Of a DNA stretch of 64,000 nucleotides, positions 35,670 to 44,984 are shown one piece after another. The stretch's first letter is position 1. Every line of letters starts with the position of its first letter. The position numbers and the translations under genes are program-made. Source of the DNA: Clostridiaceae bacterium (GTDB lineage: Bacteria; Bacillota; Clostridia; Lachnospirales; Lachnospiraceae); NCBI GenBank assembly GCA_009911065.1, contig QXWR01000018.1, positions 28,223 through 92,222 of the forward strand, in the 5' to 3' direction. The notes under the pieces were generated by a model that worked only from the letters and a program-made list of their open reading frames with translations, was not told where the DNA came from and searched no databases.

Positions 35670-38642
35670 ATGATTGAAACCATGATTAAGAAAGGAAAGA
35701 AAAACCAGAGGTCTTTTCTGGTTATTTTAATCGTCATCTGTATGGGAGTCATCCTGATCGGAGGAATCCATTACGTTGCTTCTCTGCGCAGCAATCTGAC
35801 CAATCAGTCGATACAGAATGTTATGGCAGTCACAATGCAGCAGCAGCAGGCATTTGATAATTTTATTTCTGGCGACCGGGAGCGATTACATAGCTACGCA
35901 GAATATTTTTCTCAAATTCATTCCGATCATTGGGAAGAGCTGCAGAAACATCTAGCCTTTTTTGGGGATGTGGATGCTTTTTATACGGTAATCGATTTGG
36001 AGACCGGATATTTTTGCAACAATAAGACCAATGAGCTTTATCAGATGACGGGTGAGGAGCTGTCGGAATATCAGGCATTGTCCGGCAATGGCGTCCGGGA
36101 CCCTTATACGGGACTATATACAGATGACCCTATGTTTGGGTATTATGAATGTTTTACTTATGCAGACGGAGTTCGTGGTTTGATTCAGAAAAGTTATGAC
36201 CGCAGAAAAGTTTCCGAAACCTTTTCTCTTTCTTTTTACAATGACCAGGGATTTGCTTATGTGGTGAACCAAAAGGGAGATATTTTGCTGCGGTCAGAAG
36301 ATTTGTTTGGAGACTCTGGTCCGGATAATATTTTTGATGTTTTATCAAATATTCACAGCAGGGAGGAAGATATTGATCAGCTTACCAAAGCATTAGAAGC
36401 CCGCCAAATGGGGAATATCATTATTACAGGGGAGAAGGGGGAGTTTGCCTACACGTATGTCCCGGTGAAAAATGTTGAAAACTGGTATTTGATTTCCATT
36501 GTGCCTATGGAGGCAATTACAGAGGAAACCAACCAAATTCTGTTGGATTCTCAGGTTGCATTTCTGTTTCTTATTTTTATTTTGTTGATTTGCATTGTGA
36601 CCATTGTCCTGATCTGGCATACTTATAGAGACATTCAGAAAAAAGACCAGGAAATTGAATATCAGGAACAGCTTTTTGATATTTTTTCCACCTATCTGTC
36701 TAACAATACAGATGATGTGTATATGATGATTGACTTGGAGGCAGACCAGGTAGATTATGTAAGTCCCAATGTGGAGCGTGTCCTGGGAATATCCATAAAA
36801 AATATTACATCCATCACATCGAAGATGGAGTGTTTTGACGGCAGCAAATTTGCCCTGAAAGAGGGACTTTCCATGGAAGACCTTTTTGATTTGGAGCCAG
36901 GAACTTCCATGGAAAATGTGGAAACCGGATGGTGCAATCCACAGACAGGTGAACAAAAGTGGTTTCGGGTTAATGTATATTGCATTTGGATGCAGAACAG
37001 AAGCAAGATCATTATTTACATCTCAGACCGGACGAAGGAAAGGCAAGCACAGGATACTTTGGCAGAGGCCCTAAAACTTGCACAGGTGGCCAATCACGCC
37101 AAAAGCGCTTTTTTAAGCAGTGTCAGCCATGATATCCGCACCCCAATGAATGCAATTATCGGTTTGGTTGCTTTATTGAAAGAAGAGGCGGACAATACCG
37201 AGCTTGTACTGGATTATACCCGCCGGATTGACGCGGCCAGTCAGCATTTACTGGGCCTGATTAATGACGTTCTTGATATGAATAAGATTGAAAGCGGAAG
37301 CGCCACGCTGAATCTGACAAACCTGGATTTAGCAGATATTATTGAGGAGATTAATTCGATCATTCGCCCTCAGGCAAGGGCAAAGAAACAAAAGTTTGAG
37401 ATTTTTGCTTCCTCTTTTGCCTATGAACATCTGATCGGAGACAAACTTCGAATCAACCAGATTTTAATCAATCTTCTGTCCAATGCAGTAAAATATACTT
37501 TGGAGAGAGGGCAGATTCAGATGTGGGTGGAAGAACTGCCCCAGGTTGTGGATAATTACAGCCGCATTCGTTTTGTTATCAAAGACAATGGTTTGGGTAT
37601 GAGCGAAGAATATCAAACCGTTATGTTTGATCCTTTTACCAGAGAAGAAACCAATGTGACCCGCCAGATTCAGGGAACCGGTTTGGGTATGGCGATCACA
37701 AAAAGTCTGGTGGATTTGATGGGAGGAACGATTCAGGTACAGAGTAAGCTGGGGGAGGGCAGTGTCTTTACCGTAGAATTGGAGCTGCGTATCCAAGAAC
37801 AGAAGGAAGACTGTAAATTTTGGAGTGATTATGGCGTCAGCAAGATGATTGTGGCAGATGACGACGAGGAAGTTTGTCTGAACGTTGTGAAAGCCATGAC
37901 TGTTGTAGGCGTCCAGGTAGATTATTCTACCAGCGGGGCAAAAGCAGTTGAAATGATGCGCACAGCCAGAGAAAAGGGCGAACCTTATGATTTGATTCTG
38001 TTAGATTGGAAGATGCCGGATTTGGACGGATTGGGAACAGCTCGTTTGATACGAGCCAATTATCCGGATAAAATACCGATTTTACTTTTGACGGCATACG
38101 ACTGGGAAGAAATCGAACGGGATGCAACAGAAATCGGTGTGGACCATTTTATGCCGAAACCTTTCTTTCTTAGCACTTTTAAAGATGTAATTCAACGAGT
38201 GATGGGAAACTTAAAAAAAGCAAAGCAGGACAAAAACAGTGAGGTGGTTAAGGGAAAGCACATTTTAGTGGTGGATGATATTGAGGTCAATCGTATGATT
38301 TTGGTAAAGATTTTAAGTACTTTGGGAGCTTTTTGTGATATGGCGGAAGATGGACAAAAGGCGGTAGAGATGTTTGAAAAGTCAAAACCAGGAGAATACG
38401 ATCTGATTTTTATGGATGTTCAGATGCCAGTGATGGATGGCTATATGGCTACCCGAACCATTCGTTCCGGCTCCCATCCATCGGCTAAAACCATTCCGAT
38501 TATTGCAATGACTGCCAACGCTTTTGTGGATGATGTCCGGGATGCCATTGATTCCGGAATGAATGCACATATTGCCAAGCCAGTTCAACTGGATAAGTTA
38601 AAAGAGACAATACAACAGGTGTTTCACAGCCAAAAACAATAA
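35670..38642 (+). CDS. Hybrid sensor histidine kinase with two receiver domains
   Basis: A 990-residue phosphorelay protein. A membrane helix near 16-36 and a second at about 296-318 enclose a large extracytoplasmic Cache/PAS-like sensor. A cytoplasmic PAS-like segment (about 340-460) precedes the phosphoacceptor H487 in SVSHDIRTPMNAI, an ATPase domain (NLLSNAVKYT, GTGLGMAI) and two receivers, with phosphorylation sites D779 (LLDWKMPD) and D916 (FMDVQMPV). Two receivers without an internal Hpt domain imply transfer to the separate Hpt protein encoded next. The cluster ends in a c-di-GMP-type phosphodiesterase, suggesting control of motility or adhesion. Confidence 0.93.
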   Translation: MIETMIKKGKKNQRSFLVILIVICMGVILIGGIHYVASLRSNLTNQSIQNVMAVTMQQQQAFDNFISGDRERLHSYAEYFSQIHSDHWEELQKHLAFFGDVDAFYTVIDLETGYFCNNKTNELYQMTGEELSEYQALSGNGVRDPYTGLYTDDPMFGYYECFTYADGVRGLIQKSYDRRKVSETFSLSFYNDQGFAYVVNQKGDILLRSEDLFGDSGPDNIFDVLSNIHSREEDIDQLTKALEARQMGNIIITGEKGEFAYTYVPVKNVENWYLISIVPMEAITEETNQILLDSQVAFLFLIFILLICIVTIVLIWHTYRDIQKKDQEIEYQEQLFDIFSTYLSNNTDDVYMMIDLEADQVDYVSPNVERVLGISIKNITSITSKMECFDGSKFALKEGLSMEDLFDLEPGTSMENVETGWCNPQTGEQKWFRVNVYCIWMQNRSKIIIYISDRTKERQAQDTLAEALKLAQVANHAKSAFLSSVSHDIRTPMNAIIGLVALLKEEADNTELVLDYTRRIDAASQHLLGLINDVLDMNKIESGSATLNLTNLDLADIIEEINSIIRPQARAKKQKFEIFASSFAYEHLIGDKLRINQILINLLSNAVKYTLERGQIQMWVEELPQVVDNYSRIRFVIKDNGLGMSEEYQTVMFDPFTREETNVTRQIQGTGLGMAITKSLVDLMGGTIQVQSKLGEGSVFTVELELRIQEQKEDCKFWSDYGVSKMIVADDDEEVCLNVVKAMTVVGVQVDYSTSGAKAVEMMRTAREKGEPYDLILLDWKMPDLDGLGTARLIRANYPDKIPILLLTAYDWEEIERDATEIGVDHFMPKPFFLSTFKDVIQRVMGNLKKAKQDKNSEVVKGKHILVVDDIEVNRMILVKILSTLGAFCDMAEDGQKAVEMFEKSKPGEYDLIFMDVQMPVMDGYMATRTIRSGSHPSAKTIPIIAMTANAFVDDVRDAIDSGMNAHIAKPVQLDKLKETIQQVFHSQKQ

Positions 38643-38674
38643 AAGATCAAACAGGGGAGAGGGATTCTTGAGCT

Positions 38675-39022
38675 ATGAATTTAACAGAAGAATTGAAAAA
38701 ACTGGGCGTTGATGTGGATGAGGGTCTGAATCGTGTTATGGGGGATCGTTCTTTGTATGAGATGATGCTGGGCATGTTTGTAGATGCGGTAAAGGATAAT
38801 CCGGTGAGTCTGGAGGACTTTGACCGTGGAGATCAGGAGCTGCTTGCTAAGCGGGTTCATATGTTAAAAGGAGTTACGGGAAATCTGTCCATCACTCCTT
38901 TGTTTATGGGTTATCAGAAAATGCTGGGGCTGTTAAGGGATGGCTGTGCAGAAGCAGCGAAAATGGAGTTCGAGCGAATCTTGCCAATTCAGGCACAGAT
39001 TCTTGATTGTATTAAACAATGA
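38675..39022 (+). CDS. Histidine phosphotransfer (Hpt) domain protein
   Basis: Small helical phosphocarrier of 115 residues. The phosphorylated histidine is H62 in RVHMLKGVTGNLS, matching the Hpt consensus HxLKG. It begins 32 bases after the hybrid kinase gene and ends overlapping the frame of the next gene by four bases. It most likely shuttles phosphate between the receivers of the hybrid kinase and the receiver of the HD-GYP protein downstream. Confidence 0.88.
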   Translation: MNLTEELKKLGVDVDEGLNRVMGDRSLYEMMLGMFVDAVKDNPVSLEDFDRGDQELLAKRVHMLKGVTGNLSITPLFMGYQKMLGLLRDGCAEAAKMEFERILPIQAQILDCIKQ

Positions 39023-39048
39023 TTGTTTGGAGAAAGGATGTGGTTCAG

Positions 39049-40161
39049 ATGGAGAACACAAAAACAGATCCAAACAGCCCATGGAAGTCGGATACAATCT
39101 TGATTGTGGATGATGATGCAATTAATCGTAAGATTTTAGGGAAAATATTTTCGGAATACTATACCATTCAGGAGGCCAGAGACGGGTGGGAAGGCATTAT
39201 GCAGATTCAGGAGAACCAAAACCGTTTTTGTGCCATTCTTCTGGATGTGCTAATGCCCAAGATGAATGGGATTGAGGTTCTTCACTGGCTGAAAAAAATG
39301 GGACTGCTGGAGAAAATCCCGACTTTTTTGATTACATCCGAGGCAGTGGAAAGCGTTATGCAGGAAGCATACGATCTTGGGGTGATGGATGTGATCAGCA
39401 AGCCGGTGATTTCTTATGTGGTGCTGCGGCGGGTCCGGTCTATTATTGAGCTTTTTGAGGCGCGGAAACATTTGAGCGCTGTGGTGGAAGATCAAAGTTT
39501 GAAGCTGTTAAAACAAGCAGAGAGGATTATTGAGCTGAATCAGGGGATGATTGAGGCGCTGGCCACTGCGATAGAATTTCGGAATGAGGAATCTGGCGGG
39601 CATGTGCATCGCATTTGTGGAATTACAAAAATGATGTTGGAGAAAACAAACTTTGTGGAAAAAATGGATGAGAAAGAAATTGAGAATATTGCTTTGGCGT
39701 CCATTATGCATGATGTGGGAAAGATTACAATTCCTGATGCGGTTTTGACAAAACCAGGAAAACTTACAAAAGAAGAGTATGAAATTATGAAAACCCATAC
39801 TTTAAAGGGAGTTGACATTTTGGAGAGTATTCCTCAGTTAAAGGACAGCGGCATTTATGACTATGCTTGTGATATTGCCCGACATCACCATGAGCGCTGG
39901 GATGGAAGAGGATACCCAGATGGTCTGGCAGGGAATGCCATCTCTCCCTGGGCGCAGGTGGTGTCTTTGGCAGATGTGTATGACGCTTTGATTTGCCGCC
40001 GGGTTTACAAGGCGTCTTTTCCAAGGGAACAAGTATTGAAAATGATTGGAAGCGGACAGTGCGGTTTGTTTAATCCTCGTCTTTTGGAGAGTTTTTATTC
40101 GGTGGAAGACCAGCTTTTTGAAATGTATCAAAAAATTCCTGAAATGCAGAAGTCCGGATGA
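39049..40161 (+). CDS. Response regulator with HD-GYP phosphodiesterase domain
   Basis: Receiver domain (D66 in ILLDVLMPKMNG) joined to an HD-GYP domain, which hydrolyses cyclic di-GMP. The catalytic signature is complete: HD at 221-222 (ASIMHDVGKITIPD) and HHERWDGRGYPDGL with GYP at 288-290. A coiled linker (about 140-170) connects the two. I start at ATG 39049, with AAAGGA ten bases upstream; an in-frame ATG at 39019 overlaps the Hpt stop but has no ribosome site. As the output of the phosphorelay encoded upstream, it would lower c-di-GMP on phosphorylation or dephosphorylation; which one is not evident. Confidence 0.92.
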   Translation: MENTKTDPNSPWKSDTILIVDDDAINRKILGKIFSEYYTIQEARDGWEGIMQIQENQNRFCAILLDVLMPKMNGIEVLHWLKKMGLLEKIPTFLITSEAVESVMQEAYDLGVMDVISKPVISYVVLRRVRSIIELFEARKHLSAVVEDQSLKLLKQAERIIELNQGMIEALATAIEFRNEESGGHVHRICGITKMMLEKTNFVEKMDEKEIENIALASIMHDVGKITIPDAVLTKPGKLTKEEYEIMKTHTLKGVDILESIPQLKDSGIYDYACDIARHHHERWDGRGYPDGLAGNAISPWAQVVSLADVYDALICRRVYKASFPREQVLKMIGSGQCGLFNPRLLESFYSVEDQLFEMYQKIPEMQKSG

Positions 40162-40193
40162 GGAATTTGTCTGTTTGCTATATGAATCGTAAC

Positions 40194-40228
40194 AAGAAAC
40201 GCCGCTGATATTGAGCGGCGTTTCTTTT
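40194..40228. terminator. Bidirectional terminator between the HD-GYP and ComFB genes
   Basis: Thirteen-base perfect arms (40194-40206 and 40214-40226) with a seven-base loop are followed by T's on the plus strand and preceded by A's, serving both convergent genes. Confidence 0.85.
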
Positions 40229-40251
40229 AATAATAAGGAAAATTTACGGTT

Positions 40252-41235
40252 TTACTTTTTCTCATGGCGGGGACTTTCCCGGACTTTATTGCAGGCTTTA
40301 ATCAATTCGGTAAGCATGTAGATCTTATATTTGCTCTCATAATAGCTAAGGACCGGAGCAAGGGAATCCTTGCTGGACACCACATATTTGGAGGGAAGTC
40401 CAGTGAGCGCCAGTGCGCACACATCCGACATACAACGTCTGCAGGTACAAACATTATACTGATTCAAAAAGCCGGTAATATCCTGACGAAGAATCAAATG
40501 TTCCATAATGTTGACAAAATTGTATTCGTCATCTCCAAGAGTCTCGCTGATCTTGCTCTTGGGAATAATCGATTGAAGAGTTTGTTTGGAAGACATAGGT
40601 TTGTTAGGGGTTTCGGCTTTGGGAGCTGACGCAGCTGGCTGGGGGGCGCTCTGCATATCGGTTTGAGCCTGAGGTTCCGGTTCCTGTGCAGGAGCGGCGG
40701 AAGCAAAAGCCGCAGCGATCTCCTCTGGACTCATGGTGCGGTTGGAAGCGGGAGCCTCGGCTGGTTCCGGTTCCTGTGCAGGAGCAGCGGAAGCAAAGGC
40801 CGCAGCGATCTCCTCTGGACTCATGGTGCGGTTGGAAGCGGGAGCCTCGGCCGGTTCCGGTTCCTGTGCAGGAGCAGCGGAAGCAAAGGCCGCAGCAATC
40901 TCCTCTGGACTCATGGTGCGGTTGGAAGAAGCAGAATCCCCCACAGGCTCTGTCTCTATGGTGGAATCGGGTTCTTTTGCCTGGGATTCCTGTTCCAGCT
41001 CTTCGGAAAGCTTATTTAAGATTTCTTGAGAAAGCCGGTCGTTTTGGCTGCCTTCATCTACCACTGTGACTTTTTTTGGAGTGACCGTGTGAGATTGAAT
41101 ATCGCCTTTCTTTTCCTGTCCGGCTGCTGCATCGGTGGACGCAGCAGAATCATTAACCGGATCGCCTGACTCTTCGGAAGAGCCGTTGGTCAAAAGATCC
41201 ATCACATGTGAAGTTTTGTTTGTTTTCTTAGCCAT
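40252..41235 (-). CDS. ComFB-domain protein with 30-residue tandem repeats
   Basis: A 327-residue protein with three parts: an acidic, low-complexity N-terminus; three near-identical 30-residue repeats (about 102-187) containing NRTMSPEEIAAAFASAA and Pro/Glu-rich connectors; and a C-terminal ComFB domain (about 232-327) with NIMEHLILRQ, CTCRRCMSDVCALALTGLP and SKYV. ComFB proteins were named from competence operons, and relatives in cyanobacteria have been reported to bind c-di-GMP. Its start overlaps the ParA gene by eight bases with AGGAGG upstream. The repeats resemble short linear docking motifs, so it may be a ParA partner responding to c-di-GMP; this is inference. Confidence 0.75.
   Translation of the reverse strand: MAKKTNKTSHVMDLLTNGSSEESGDPVNDSAASTDAAAGQEKKGDIQSHTVTPKKVTVVDEGSQNDRLSQEILNKLSEELEQESQAKEPDSTIETEPVGDSASSNRTMSPEEIAAAFASAAPAQEPEPAEAPASNRTMSPEEIAAAFASAAPAQEPEPAEAPASNRTMSPEEIAAAFASAAPAQEPEPQAQTDMQSAPQPAASAPKAETPNKPMSSKQTLQSIIPKSKISETLGDDEYNFVNIMEHLILRQDITGFLNQYNVCTCRRCMSDVCALALTGLPSKYVVSSKDSLAPVLSYYESKYKIYMLTELIKACNKVRESPRHEKK
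40673..40928 (-). repeat. Three 90-bp tandem repeats inside the ComFB-domain gene
   Basis: The unit recurs at 40673, 40763 and 40853 with only a few substitutions between copies. The period of 90 bases keeps the frame, so copy-number changes would alter protein length without disrupting it. Near-identity at the DNA level points to recent expansion or homogenisation. Confidence 0.9.
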
Positions 41236-42013
41236 TGTCTGTTACCTCCTTTAAATGGATCTCCGGTGCGATCTCATCGAGAAACGCCAGATAATCCTGA
41301 ACCGCCGATGAACGGGGATTATATGAAAAAATGCTCTCTCCATGGGCCGGAGCTTCTGCAACAGCAACTCCGGAGCGGATTTTGGTCTCAAATACCCGGG
41401 AATGGATTTGGCTGGCAAGCTGCTCTGCCATCTCAAGCACATCACGGGACAAAAGGGTGCGCGGATTATACCTGGTGAGAAGAATACCCAGGACGTTCAG
41501 TCCCGGATTATAGGTGTCACGCACCGTTTCGATGGTTTCTTTTAACTGGGCCAGTCCAACCAGACTTAAAATATCAGAAGCCATAGGAATGATCAAAAAG
41601 TCAGATACCGAATAGGCATTGACAGTCAGCAGATTCAAAGCAGGCGGCGTATCAATAATAATATAATCGTAGTTATGAATAACCGGCTGAATCGCATTTT
41701 TCAGAATATACTCCCGGCGGGTCTGAATGTTCTCCAAACCATTGTTGCTCAGGGTGATATCCGAAACAAGAAGATCGCCGTATTCAGTTTTGAGAATTGC
41801 CTGCTGAACCGGGACTGTACCCTTTAGGACATCCAAAATCGTATCGTGGTTATCCATACCCGCGCCCAGGCAAAACCCCAGATTGCCCTGAGGGTCCAAA
41901 TCAATACCCAGAACTTTCTGGCCGGTAAGGGAGAGGCCGGAAGCCAGCGCTGCAGATGTGGTGGTTTTGCCTACGCCGCCTTTTTGATTGGAAACTGTAA
42001 TAATGATTGACAA
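41228..42013 (-). CDS. ParA/Soj-family ATPase
   Basis: Deviant Walker ATPase of 261 residues with KGGVGKTT (11-18), the DLDPQGN motif and IIIDTPPALNLLT. ParA proteins form ATP-dependent dimers on DNA or poles and position chromosomes, plasmids, chemoreceptor arrays or flagella. The start is TTG at 42013, backed by GGAGG seven bases upstream. No parB gene or parS-like sites are seen. The downstream partner is a ComFB-domain protein and fliD is divergently transcribed, so a role in placing a surface or motility complex is more plausible than DNA segregation. Confidence 0.9.
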   Translation of the reverse strand: MSIIITVSNQKGGVGKTTTSAALASGLSLTGQKVLGIDLDPQGNLGFCLGAGMDNHDTILDVLKGTVPVQQAILKTEYGDLLVSDITLSNNGLENIQTRREYILKNAIQPVIHNYDYIIIDTPPALNLLTVNAYSVSDFLIIPMASDILSLVGLAQLKETIETVRDTYNPGLNVLGILLTRYNPRTLLSRDVLEMAEQLASQIHSRVFETKIRSGVAVAEAPAHGESIFSYNPRSSAVQDYLAFLDEIAPEIHLKEVTDNG

Positions 42014-42090
42014 AACGGTACCTCCAAATGTTAAAATAGTAAAAATGATTTTTTCTTTTCAGTTCAGATATTATTTTTATTATATAACAT

Positions 42091-42098
42091 GTCGATAA
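42091..42098 (+). promoter_or_regulatory. Possible sigma-28 -10 box upstream of fliD
   Basis: GTCGATAA differs from the sigma-28 -10 GCCGATAA at one base and lies 83 bases before fliD. The -35 region is AT-rich but has no clear TAAA. Confidence 0.35.
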
Positions 42099-42180
42099 AT
42101 AAGTATAGATTAAAAATGATTTTTTTCAGGTTAATCGTATCAGATGAAGGAGATAGGGTAGAGAAAGGAGTTTATAGAAT

Positions 42181-44964
42181 ATGGCGAGTATTTCAAGCAC
42201 CAGCAGTTTGGGCAATACATCTTTGAGAGGTTATGGCGGCATGGCCTCTGGTATTGACCGTGATGCCATCATCGAGCAGATGACTTTGGGAACCACCACA
42301 AAGATCAATAACCAGGAGACCGCTATTACAAAGCTGGAGTGGAAGCAGGAGGCTTTCCGGGGAATCAGCGACAAGATTCTGGATATGCACGACAATTATT
42401 TCAGCTATACATCTTCCAACAGCTTAAAGGACCCTAACACTTTTGCCAAGAGCTTAATCACCGTACACGGCAAGGAAGATGCCGCCAAGTTTGTCACAGC
42501 AACCGGAAGCTCTGACCTGATCAATAATGTTTCCATTCAGGCAGTGCGTCAGATTGCTACTTCCAGTGTGTATAAGTCAGATGAGAGAAAAGGGGAACTG
42601 GTGACTCAGCTGAAGGACTTGGACAGCGGATTTATGTTTGCTTCCAACTTAATCGGCAGCCAGCTTCGTTTCAGCAAACCTACCGGCACGGACGGGGAGA
42701 CTCAGAAGATTGTGTTTGATCTTCCGGCACAGGGCAAGGAATATACAGTGAGAGATGAGAACGGCGATGTAGTAAAGGATGCAGAAGGTAATGAGGTAAA
42801 GGCAAAGATCGACTACTTCCAGAAGGACGGAGAGAGCGACAAGGAATACGGAGAGAGAATGGCAAAGGCTCTCAATGATTATATGCATGAGGCCTCGGCA
42901 AACTTTGATTCCGATAAACAGAACGCTGTTATGAGCGACTATATTGAATTTAAGTTTGACGGAACCAATATGACCATTCACCAAAAACAGTCCACAAACG
43001 GTTTTGAACTTCAGAAGAACTCTTCCGCTCTCAAGGGACTTGGATATAAGTGGGACCCCAGCAGCACGGACACAATTAAGTGGAATGATCTTGAAAATAA
43101 CCGGAATACCGGCGTTTCCAGCTTCCGGGATGCAGCGATCAGCGAGACGAGCACCCTGTCCTACTTAACTGGTCAGAAGGTTACATTCAATTTTGACGGA
43201 AACAAGAAGAATATCGAGCTGGTAACAAAGGCAGAAGCGGAAGCTCTGTCCAAGATGGAGCTTACGGATGCAGAGAAGGCAGACATTGAAGCCAAATTTG
43301 ATGCAGATAAAGATAAGCTTAGAGAAGAGATTGAAAAGAAGATCGATGAAGATCCTGCTAATGCAGGTTTATCCGCTGCAGACAGAGAAGCAAAGATTCA
43401 GGAAGAGCTTGATAAGAAGAAAGAAGAATATCTGGCAGAGGGCTTAGACCAGAAAAAGCTGGGAGCGATTGCACAGAACATACAGGGTCGTTTAGACCAG
43501 GCTTTTGGTAAAGGTTCGGTCATTTCCAAACTGAATGACGATGGAAAACTGTCCTTTGCAACAGGAGGAAAGACATCTACAGTATCCATTACCAGCGGAG
43601 ACGGCGCTATGCTGTTTAACTTAGGCATTACCAACGGGGAATCCAACAAGGTAAACTTAAACGGCAATCTGAACCAGACCAATATTGGCATTGACGTAAC
43701 CAAGGATGAGTATAAAGACGGTTTGGTGATTAATGGTGTAAGAATTGACGGAATTGGAGCAGGCACCAGCATCAGCACCATCCTTTCCAAGATTAATTCC
43801 AATGAGAATGCAGGGGTGAAAGCTACTTATGTAGACGCTACCGGTCAGTTTATGCTGGTATCGAAAGAAACTGGCGCTGCCAGAGAGATTTCCCTGGACT
43901 CCAAACTGGCACAGGATCTTTTCGGAACCCATAAGGAAGATGGAACTCTGGACAATGACGCTGGTCTGGTAAAAGGCCAGGATGCGATCATTGACGTCAG
44001 CTACGGCAACGGGGTAACGGTAACTTTGGAGCGTTCCTCCAATTCCTTCAATCTGGAAGGCTTGACGGTCAATGTGTCCGGAACCTTTGGCGGCGATTGG
44101 ACCGATGGCCAGACCATGAGCGCAGAGGATGCTGAAAAATATACGCTTCAGGATGGAGAGAGATTTGTAAACGGCAAAAATGGAGAAAAGATTTTACAGA
44201 CCTGGAAGGCAGACGCTTCGGAAGCCGTAACCTTCAGCGCCAAGGCAGATGTTGACAAAGTTGTGGAAAAGGTAAAGAAATTCTTTGAGGAATTTAATGC
44301 CATTGCAAGCGAGGTCAACACACAAGTTACCACCCGTCCCGACGGTTCTTATGGTCCTTTGACGGATGCGCAGAAGGAGGAGATGAGCGAAACCTCCATT
44401 GAGAACTGGGAAAAGAAAGCAAAATCCGGACTGTTATTCGGAGACGGTACAATGCGGGATCTGAGCATGGATATTCAGTCCATTTACAGCAAGCTGATGC
44501 AGCAGACCGGACTTAGCTATGAAGATTTAAAGGAAATGGGAATCAGCTATTCAGACAATGAAAAGGACGGCGGTGTTTTAGTATTTGACGAAGCAAAATT
44601 CCGCGATTCCATGGAAAGCAATCCGGAAAAGGTTTCTGATTTCTTCACTGGCGGTAATGGTATGGGACAGGGCTTTACAAAGCTTGTGGAAGACACCTTC
44701 ACTCCTTATGCCACCCGTTACGCTACCCGGAACGGCAATTCCTACGGACGGCTGATTGAGGAGGCAGGTTCTGAGAAGATTCCCACCTCCATTATGAAGA
44801 ATCAGATTTACAAAGAGATCCAATCGAAACAAGACCTGATTGAACAGCTTCGGGCAAAACTGGTGACAGAGCAGGATCGTTACATTGCACAGTTTACAAC
44901 GATGGAAACCATGATCAATCAGATGAACTCCCAGTCCAGCTGGCTGTCCCAGATTACGGGCTAG
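42181..44964 (+). CDS. fliD: Flagellar hook-associated protein 2 (filament cap)
   Basis: Cap protein that helps flagellin subunits fold and insert at the filament tip. The N-terminal GMASGIDRDAIIEQMTLGTTTKINNQETAI and the C-terminal half (GISYSDNEKDGGVLVFDEAKFRDSMESNPEKVSDFF, then a coiled ending) are diagnostic. At 927 residues it is much longer than usual; the extra length includes a highly charged, Lys/Glu/Asp/Ala-rich, probably coiled segment (about 350-430) inserted in the variable surface region. AAAGGAG supports the start. It heads a plus-strand operon with fliS and divergently neighbours the ParA gene. Confidence 0.93.
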   Translation: MASISSTSSLGNTSLRGYGGMASGIDRDAIIEQMTLGTTTKINNQETAITKLEWKQEAFRGISDKILDMHDNYFSYTSSNSLKDPNTFAKSLITVHGKEDAAKFVTATGSSDLINNVSIQAVRQIATSSVYKSDERKGELVTQLKDLDSGFMFASNLIGSQLRFSKPTGTDGETQKIVFDLPAQGKEYTVRDENGDVVKDAEGNEVKAKIDYFQKDGESDKEYGERMAKALNDYMHEASANFDSDKQNAVMSDYIEFKFDGTNMTIHQKQSTNGFELQKNSSALKGLGYKWDPSSTDTIKWNDLENNRNTGVSSFRDAAISETSTLSYLTGQKVTFNFDGNKKNIELVTKAEAEALSKMELTDAEKADIEAKFDADKDKLREEIEKKIDEDPANAGLSAADREAKIQEELDKKKEEYLAEGLDQKKLGAIAQNIQGRLDQAFGKGSVISKLNDDGKLSFATGGKTSTVSITSGDGAMLFNLGITNGESNKVNLNGNLNQTNIGIDVTKDEYKDGLVINGVRIDGIGAGTSISTILSKINSNENAGVKATYVDATGQFMLVSKETGAAREISLDSKLAQDLFGTHKEDGTLDNDAGLVKGQDAIIDVSYGNGVTVTLERSSNSFNLEGLTVNVSGTFGGDWTDGQTMSAEDAEKYTLQDGERFVNGKNGEKILQTWKADASEAVTFSAKADVDKVVEKVKKFFEEFNAIASEVNTQVTTRPDGSYGPLTDAQKEEMSETSIENWEKKAKSGLLFGDGTMRDLSMDIQSIYSKLMQQTGLSYEDLKEMGISYSDNEKDGGVLVFDEAKFRDSMESNPEKVSDFFTGGNGMGQGFTKLVEDTFTPYATRYATRNGNSYGRLIEEAGSEKIPTSIMKNQIYKEIQSKQDLIEQLRAKLVTEQDRYIAQFTTMETMINQMNSQSSWLSQITG

Positions 44965-44984
44965 GAAGGATAGAAGGGGATTGA

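Noticed and set aside
40673..40928. CRISPR array
   Set aside because: The repeats are contiguous coding units of 90 bases without spacers.
40663..41069. Plus-strand open frames across the 90-bp repeats (about 100-127 codons)
   Set aside because: They are antisense shadows created by the repeat composition; the minus-strand gene has a ribosome site, overlap coupling and a recognisable ComFB domain.
41228..42013. Chromosome partition soj/parA with parB
   Set aside because: No parB gene or parS-like sequence is adjacent; the partner is a ComFB-domain protein.
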